A stretch of 10,210 nt of DNA from Candidatus Aminicenantota bacterium. Its GTDB lineage: Bacteria > Acidobacteriota > Aminicenantia > Aminicenantales > Aminicenantaceae. Position numbers and translations under genes: made by a program. The DNA lies in NCBI GenBank assembly GCA_030670375.1, contig DAOVBT010000037.1, positions 1 through 10,210 of the forward strand, read 5' to 3'. The notes below the pieces were generated by a model that worked only from the letters and a program-made list of their open reading frames with translations, made no database searches and was not told the DNA's origin. Shown here piece after piece: positions 6,492-10,210 of this stretch (its first letter is position 1; every line of letters begins with the position of its first letter).

Positions 6492-7247
6492 ATGAAAATA
6501 TCAAATACCCCAGCCTTTCTTTTTCTTTTCCTTATCCCGTTTATCTTCCTTTTTTCTAAGGAGACTCAGGAAGAGACTTATGCCAAGGTGAGAAAATACA
6601 TGGTAGCAAATCAACTTGCCTCTCGTGATATATCGGACGGAAAAGTCCTGGAAGTGATGGAAAAGGTTCCGCGTCATCTGTTTGTCAAGCCCAATTACCG
6701 AAGCTTGGCTTATGCGGACCGCCCCTTGCCGATAGATGAAGGGCAGACGATTTCCCAGCCGTACATCGTGGCTTTGATGACCCAACATCTTCGTTTGAAG
6801 CCGGGAGACAGGGTGTTGGAGATCGGCACAGGATCAGGTTATCAAGCGGCGGTGTTGACTTATTTCACCGATGAGGTCTATTCGATCGAGATCCGGGAGA
6901 ACTTGGCCAAGAAGGCGTCGGAAACGTTGAGGCACTTGAACTACGATCAAGTCCAGGTCAAATGGGCCGATGGTTATTTTGGCTGGGAAAAGTTTGCTCC
7001 GTTTGATGCGATAATCGTGACTTGTGCCGCCAACCATATCCCTCCTCCGCTTTTAGAGCAACTCAAGGAAGGCGGGAGATTGATTATTCCCGTAGGGAGC
7101 ACCTTATACTACCAAACCCTGACTCTTATAACCAAAATAAACGGTAAACCCAACGTCCAGCATATTTCAGGCGTCACGTTTGTTCCGATGACGGGCAAAG
7201 CCCAGGAAAAAAGGCGCGATCAGATAGCCGATGGCTGCCAGCATTAA
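6492..7247 (+). CDS. pcm: Protein-L-isoaspartate O-methyltransferase with N-terminal export/anchor segment
   Basis: 251 residues. Pcm uses S-adenosylmethionine to methylate isoaspartyl residues in damaged proteins, starting their repair. Visible: conserved start of the core KYMVANQLASRDI (35-47) and VMEKVPRHLFV (55-65); the active-site loop DEGQTISQP (82-90); SAM motif I VLEIGTGSGYQ (108-118); the acidic SIEI (131-134) of motif post-I; FDAIIVTCAA (171-180); LLEQLKEGGRLIIPVG (187-202) and the family's terminal FVPMTG (230-235). The core is complete. The oddity is residues 1-28: a Lys followed by a long Phe/Leu-rich hydrophobic run (about 8-21), which looks like a signal peptide or membrane anchor, so the enzyme probably acts in the periplasm or at the membrane. 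AGAGGGA (6481-6487) precedes the ATG and supports this start. The last 27 codons (stop included) overlap the convergent gene on the other strand. Confidence 0.93.
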   Translation: MKISNTPAFLFLFLIPFIFLFSKETQEETYAKVRKYMVANQLASRDISDGKVLEVMEKVPRHLFVKPNYRSLAYADRPLPIDEGQTISQPYIVALMTQHLRLKPGDRVLEIGTGSGYQAAVLTYFTDEVYSIEIRENLAKKASETLRHLNYDQVQVKWADGYFGWEKFAPFDAIIVTCAANHIPPPLLEQLKEGGRLIIPVGSTLYYQTLTLITKINGKPNVQHISGVTFVPMTGKAQEKRRDQIADGCQH

Positions 7248-9590
7248 AACGCAATTGTATCCTCCCCAAAAAGCGATCATTAAGGCTGCTATGGAATTCA
7301 CGACGGAGGAGAAGGCATTTGTCGCCCATGCCCAAGGGATTATTCGCCTCTCCGTTTGTTCCAACAGCCGAATTCCGGTCGGGAAAGGGAATCCCATCAT
7401 AAAACCCAAGGGGAAAATCAGGGCAAAAGTGAAAAACATCTTTGGCAACAGCTCTGATCCGATGAACATCTTAAAAAGCAACGGGGATACAAAACTATAA
7501 ATCAGGATCAAAATGGCTGAGAGCAAAAGGGGAAAGATGACATTCCTTTTAGGATTTTGTCCGAGGAGTTTTTTCGACAGAAGGCTGCCAATCCCAGAGG
7601 AAAAAAGCAGGGCAAAAATAATGAGCGCTATGGAATACAAGGGGTGTCCGAGAAACAGGATAAATTTTTGTATCAGGGTAATCTCGACGAACATGAAACT
7701 CATCCCGATCAAACCGAAATACAGGAAAATTTTTCTTAATTCGGGATTCTTGGTGCGGGTTCTGTTCCGTTGGAGAAGAACCGGAAGGAGGATCAGGACA
7801 AAAGCCACCCCTATGGCTTGAACAAAAAGCAGAGGGACGAGAAATTCTCCTTGTAAAAATGGCAGCCATTTTTGATTCATCGTGGTGAATGTGGCTCTGA
7901 TTTTGCCTAGTTTGAAAAAGTTCGCGAAAAATGGGCGGTTGTCCGAGACCGGTTTCACTCGGAAAAGATATTCTTCGTAGAATCTTCTGGAATCGCTGAA
8001 TGACAGAAGCTGGCGTGTTATGTTGTGGTAAATAGGCTCCTCATAACGATTATGGATGTTTGCTTCTTCGGGTTTAATACCTGGATAATACACAAGATCG
8101 AAAAGACATTTTTCACAGAATTCTTTGAGAGCCTTTATATCTTGTGTCGTGTATGGACTTTTTTTAACAAAAAAGCTGATTGTTCCCCAGCTTCTGAGAA
8201 CAATAAGATGGTGCTCGGGAAAATCGGTTATTTGACGCAGGGCTTCTATCCAAGTGGCCAGGAGCCGGATTTCTTGACGGGGAGGAGGAAGAAGATACAG
8301 GGTCATGCTGGCTATCCCATCATCGGATAGCCGGCTCACAGCATCCTGGAATGATTCTTGCGTGTACAGGTAATTTTCCCCAATACCGAACTGGCCTGTT
8401 CCAGCAGACCCGAAAACATCGGCAAGGGAAAAAACGACCAGATCAAAATATTCCTTTTCCTTTATCAAGGCTGATCGACTGTTAGAGGATACAGCGTGAA
8501 CGTTTTTCCTCTGGTAGATCTGGCCGGAAAAATCCGCAAGATCCCGGTCGAGGATGTTATTGATTAAAGGATTATTTTCGATGACCTTGATTCGTGAAGC
8601 ACTGTAATGGAGGGCAGCTAAGACGTCTAATCCGCCTTTGGGTTCGAGGACGAGAACACGAGGTCGATCCAGAACATAATACGGAAGGGAAGAGGGAAGA
8701 TAGGATAGGAACATGAAGGAGGGATCATCGGGTTCTTCCATATGCGTGATGGCGTTGAGTTCTCCCCCGTCAACCAACAGGCCGAGCTGGTTGGGGAGAC
8801 TTTGACTGTACAGGAGACTCAAACCAGGGGCATACCTCACGGCAGGAGAATCGATGATATCCACTCGTGAAATGGCGTTCCATTTAGTGAAAAGCTGTCT
8901 GGCTTCCGGATACCGCAGGGAAATGGGCATGGCCTTAAAATCAGAAATGTGAAAGGCAAGCCAGGATGGTCCTGCAACAATAAGACCGATTCCTGCTGCC
9001 AGAAGCAAATAGATAAGGAGTTTGAATCCCGGTGGCTTTTTCGGGCTGAAAAGCCAAGCCGCAATTAAGGCTAATATGGTGAGAATAGGAAAGACGCCCT
9101 TATCTCCCTTGGGAAGAAAGATGAAAATGGCAAGAACGCTGCCCGTCCCCGCTCCGAGCAGATCAAAGAAATACAGCGTGTTGGCCATGCTTGCAGCTCT
9201 GGTGATCGCAAAGGAAAGGATGACTCCTGCAAAAAGGAAAGGGATACTCAATACAACATAGTAGAGAAATATGAGGAAGATTTGTGTGGTGTCCCAAGAC
9301 AGCTTGATGAAGTCGAACGGGACAGCATTACAGATAAGGAAGCTCGCAAAAATGGTCAAAGAAAACAGAATAGCCGAGGATGACAGGAATTTTTCCTCAT
9401 CCGCATCGAACAATTTTTGGAAAAGAGATAAAAAAGAACCAGCCGATCCGTAACCGAGAAAAGCGATGCTGATCACAAGAAAAGCAAAGTGGTATTGCTG
9501 CGAAACAGAAAAAAATCGAGTGAGAGATATCTGAAGGCAAAGTGTCGTCGTAGATGTAAAAAAGATTCCGGCCAAAAAGCGAATTTTCAT
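7167..9590 (-). CDS. Polytopic membrane protein with central spermidine-synthase-like domain
   Basis: 807 residues from ATG 9590. The N-terminal part (about 1-215) holds six or seven hydrophobic helices. A soluble middle (about 220-575) carries a Rossmann-type, spermidine-synthase-like SAM-binding fold: RVLVLEPKGGLDVLAAL (311-327), IKVIENNP (334-341), FDLVVFSLADVFG (382-394), GENYLYTQESF (404-414). The C-terminal part (about 577-795) has six or more helices with LGFMMGFPFPTG (728-739) and PWAWATNAFSS (752-762). This N-TM/aminopropyltransferase-like/C-TM layout is a known but functionally uncharacterised family, often annotated 'spermidine synthase' or 'fused MFS/spermidine synthase'. The Asp that is catalytic in SpeE (Asp158 in E. 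coli) aligns by eye with Ser 388, so true polyamine synthesis is doubtful. An in-frame TTG at 9617 falls on the predicted transcription start, so I prefer ATG 9590 although its ribosome binding site is weak. It stands alone and converges on pcm, overlapping by 81 bases. Confidence 0.88.
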   Translation of the reverse strand: MKIRFLAGIFFTSTTTLCLQISLTRFFSVSQQYHFAFLVISIAFLGYGSAGSFLSLFQKLFDADEEKFLSSSAILFSLTIFASFLICNAVPFDFIKLSWDTTQIFLIFLYYVVLSIPFLFAGVILSFAITRAASMANTLYFFDLLGAGTGSVLAIFIFLPKGDKGVFPILTILALIAAWLFSPKKPPGFKLLIYLLLAAGIGLIVAGPSWLAFHISDFKAMPISLRYPEARQLFTKWNAISRVDIIDSPAVRYAPGLSLLYSQSLPNQLGLLVDGGELNAITHMEEPDDPSFMFLSYLPSSLPYYVLDRPRVLVLEPKGGLDVLAALHYSASRIKVIENNPLINNILDRDLADFSGQIYQRKNVHAVSSNSRSALIKEKEYFDLVVFSLADVFGSAGTGQFGIGENYLYTQESFQDAVSRLSDDGIASMTLYLLPPPRQEIRLLATWIEALRQITDFPEHHLIVLRSWGTISFFVKKSPYTTQDIKALKEFCEKCLFDLVYYPGIKPEEANIHNRYEEPIYHNITRQLLSFSDSRRFYEEYLFRVKPVSDNRPFFANFFKLGKIRATFTTMNQKWLPFLQGEFLVPLLFVQAIGVAFVLILLPVLLQRNRTRTKNPELRKIFLYFGLIGMSFMFVEITLIQKFILFLGHPLYSIALIIFALLFSSGIGSLLSKKLLGQNPKRNVIFPLLLSAILILIYSFVSPLLFKMFIGSELLPKMFFTFALIFPLGFMMGFPFPTGIRLLEQTERRIIPWAWATNAFSSVVNSIAALMIAFWGGYNCVLMLAAIGYLIAPFFLGFARHRNKRDA

Positions 9591-9622
9591 CTCTGGGTAA
9601 TCCAGACAAGATTTCAATCTTG

Positions 9623-9651
9623 AATATATAATAGGAAGCGGAAAATTTCAA
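9623..9651 (-). promoter_or_regulatory. Sigma-70-like promoter of the large membrane protein gene
   Basis: On the minus strand, TTGAAA (9646-9651, 5/6) and TATATT (9623-9628, 5/6) are separated by exactly 17 bases. Initiation is expected near 9616, leaving a leader of about 26 bases to ATG 9590. This placement rules against the in-frame TTG at 9617 as translation start. Confidence 0.6.
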
Positions 9652-9759
9652 ACTCTGCTGGTTGGAAGTAAACATCTCTATTCCGTGATACCCAAAAGCT
9701 TTATTTCGGCTTTTAGGAATGGTTTTGCTCCCGTGAAGATTTTTTACGCCATTCCCTCA

Positions 9760-9775
9760 CCGCCCTTCTCGGCGG
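9760..9775. repeat. GC-rich hairpin CCGCC-N6-GGCGG
   Basis: A perfect 5-bp GC stem with a 6-base loop, extendable by one G-U wobble pair when read on the minus strand. No run of T follows on either strand, so it is not a standard intrinsic terminator. It sits inside the unexplained block upstream of the large membrane protein gene. Confidence 0.4.
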
Positions 9776-9924
9776 CTCTGAACTCCGCTCGCTAACTCCT
9801 TATCTCGACAACCATAGCTTCTGTTCCCGTGCTTGTCTGGATCTCTATTCATTTTGCAAAGTCGTGCTCAATACAGCATCGCCGTCTGACTGCCAGACTG
9901 TGTAACAATTAAGAAAAATGAGAA

Positions 9925-9974
9925 ATTCAATAAAAATAATCCCATTTGATTCCAAAAAATGGGTAATATTGAAT
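9925..9974. repeat. Nested inverted repeat
   Basis: Outer arms ATTCAATA (9925-9932) and TATTGAAT (9967-9974) enclose inner arms CCCATTT (9941-9947) and AAATGGG (9957-9963). All 15 arm positions pair exactly. The arms are separated by 8 bases on the left and 3 on the right, so the structure would have an asymmetric internal loop and a 9-base apical loop. It may be a regulatory site, an RNA structure or a remnant of a small mobile repeat; the AT-rich setting raises the odds of chance. Confidence 0.4.
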
Positions 9975-10149
9975 AAGCATGTGCCCTTTTTCCCATTTTA
10001 AAAAATAAAAATAATTATGACACAAGTCTGTGCGTCAGATTCCCTCGAAGAACGGGTTGTAATGGCTAAATCTTCAATGGTCGCTTCAACCATCCCCAAA
10101 TGCCCAATTTATCATGGAAATAGAGATGCTTACTTTCTGTGTTTGTGAT

Positions 10150-10178
10150 TTGAATTTTTTAGTGATTAATGCTATAAA
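10150..10178 (+). promoter_or_regulatory. Extended -10 promoter at the right edge
   Basis: TTGAAT (10150-10155, 4/6) and TATAAA (10173-10178, 5/6) are separated by exactly 17 bases, and TGC directly before TATAAA makes an extended -10. Initiation is expected near 10185. It would serve a plus-strand gene running off the window. Confidence 0.45.
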
Positions 10179-10196
10179 TTTTTGCGGAGAGTTGAA

Positions 10197-10210
10197 TTGA
10201 AAAAACCGAC
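10197..10210 (+). CDS. Possible start of a plus-strand gene (TTG start), cut by the window edge
   Basis: A TTG followed by AAA AAA CCG is preceded at 5 bases by GGAGAG (10186-10191), a good ribosome binding site. The promoter just upstream supports transcription, although the leader would be only about 12 bases. Only four complete codons are visible, so nothing can be said about the product, and a start further right is equally possible. Confidence 0.25.

Larger units (their letters stand above)
9652..10149. other. Gene-free region with small hairpins
   Basis: About 500 bases without a convincing gene on either strand. The left part (about 9694-9900) is richer in G and C and holds short hairpins: AAAAGC/GCTTTT (9694-9714), CCGCC/GGCGG (9760-9775) and GTCTG/CAGAC (9884-9898). 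The right part (about 9900-10016) is very AT-rich and holds a nested inverted repeat. Short frames exist (31 residues on the minus strand from ATG 9852; 43 residues on the plus strand from ATG 10017), but neither has a ribosome binding site or a recognisable product. The left block could be a dispersed intergenic repeat, a small RNA or a decayed gene; I cannot decide. Confidence 0.5.

Noticed and set aside
7194..7204. GGGCAAAGCCC hairpin as a terminator between pcm and the membrane protein gene
   Set aside because: The stem is only 4 bp, it lies within both coding regions and no T-run follows on either strand.
9591..9617. N-terminal extension of the membrane protein from TTG 9617
   Set aside because: The TTG sits at the predicted transcription start and has no ribosome binding site; the hydrophobic N-terminus begins naturally at ATG 9590.
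9757..9852. 31-codon minus-strand frame starting at ATG 9852
   Set aside because: No ribosome binding site and too short to judge; reported only as part of the unexplained non-coding block.
10017..10148. 43-codon plus-strand frame starting at ATG 10017
   Set aside because: No ribosome binding site (the upstream sequence is A/T only), no recognisable product and no conserved-looking motif.

Overview
The window looks like a chromosomal segment of a Gram-negative (diderm) bacterium. It carries an outer-membrane secretin, the inner-membrane alignment proteins of a type IV pilus machine, and a lipoprotein signal. Base composition is moderate by eye, with AT-rich intergenic stretches. The gene set alone does not fix the lineage. 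The pil gene order, a lipoprotein directly after pilQ and the large membrane 'spermidine synthase-like' protein would fit an Acidobacteriota/Aminicenantota- or Deltaproteobacteria-type lineage, but this is a low-confidence guess.

Layout. Positions 1-6107 (minus strand) hold one tightly packed operon, read right to left: coaD (coenzyme A biosynthesis), pilM, pilN, pilO, pilP, pilQ, and a lipoprotein gene that runs off the left edge. Gaps are 1-12 bases, and pilN/pilO overlap by 4. At several junctions the ribosome binding site lies in the last codons of the preceding gene. A sigma-70-like promoter with a perfect TTGACA box sits just upstream of coaD. Positions 6108-6491 form a divergent control region with two perfect 12-bp palindromes and a TATAAT box for the plus-strand gene at 6492-7247. 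That gene encodes a protein-L-isoaspartate O-methyltransferase with an N-terminal export or anchor segment. It converges on, and overlaps by 81 bases, a minus-strand gene (7167-9590) for a large polytopic membrane protein with a central spermidine-synthase-like domain that lacks a key catalytic aspartate. That gene has its own good promoter at 9623-9651. Positions 9652-10149 hold no convincing gene, but contain several small hairpins and a nested inverted repeat. A plausible extended -10 promoter and a ribosome binding site at the right edge suggest a plus-strand gene starting at about 10197.

How the parts work together. PilM (cytoplasmic, actin-like) binds the N-terminal tail of PilN. PilN and PilO pair in the inner membrane and periplasm. 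PilP links them to PilQ, the outer-membrane secretin pore. The lipoprotein, translated right after PilQ, is a good candidate for an accessory factor of that machine. No pilus ATPase, platform protein or pilin gene lies in the window. No mobile element, CRISPR array, tRNA or rRNA was recognised. The least explained parts are the lipoprotein family, the exported methyltransferase with its palindrome-flanked promoter, and the non-coding block at 9690-9975.
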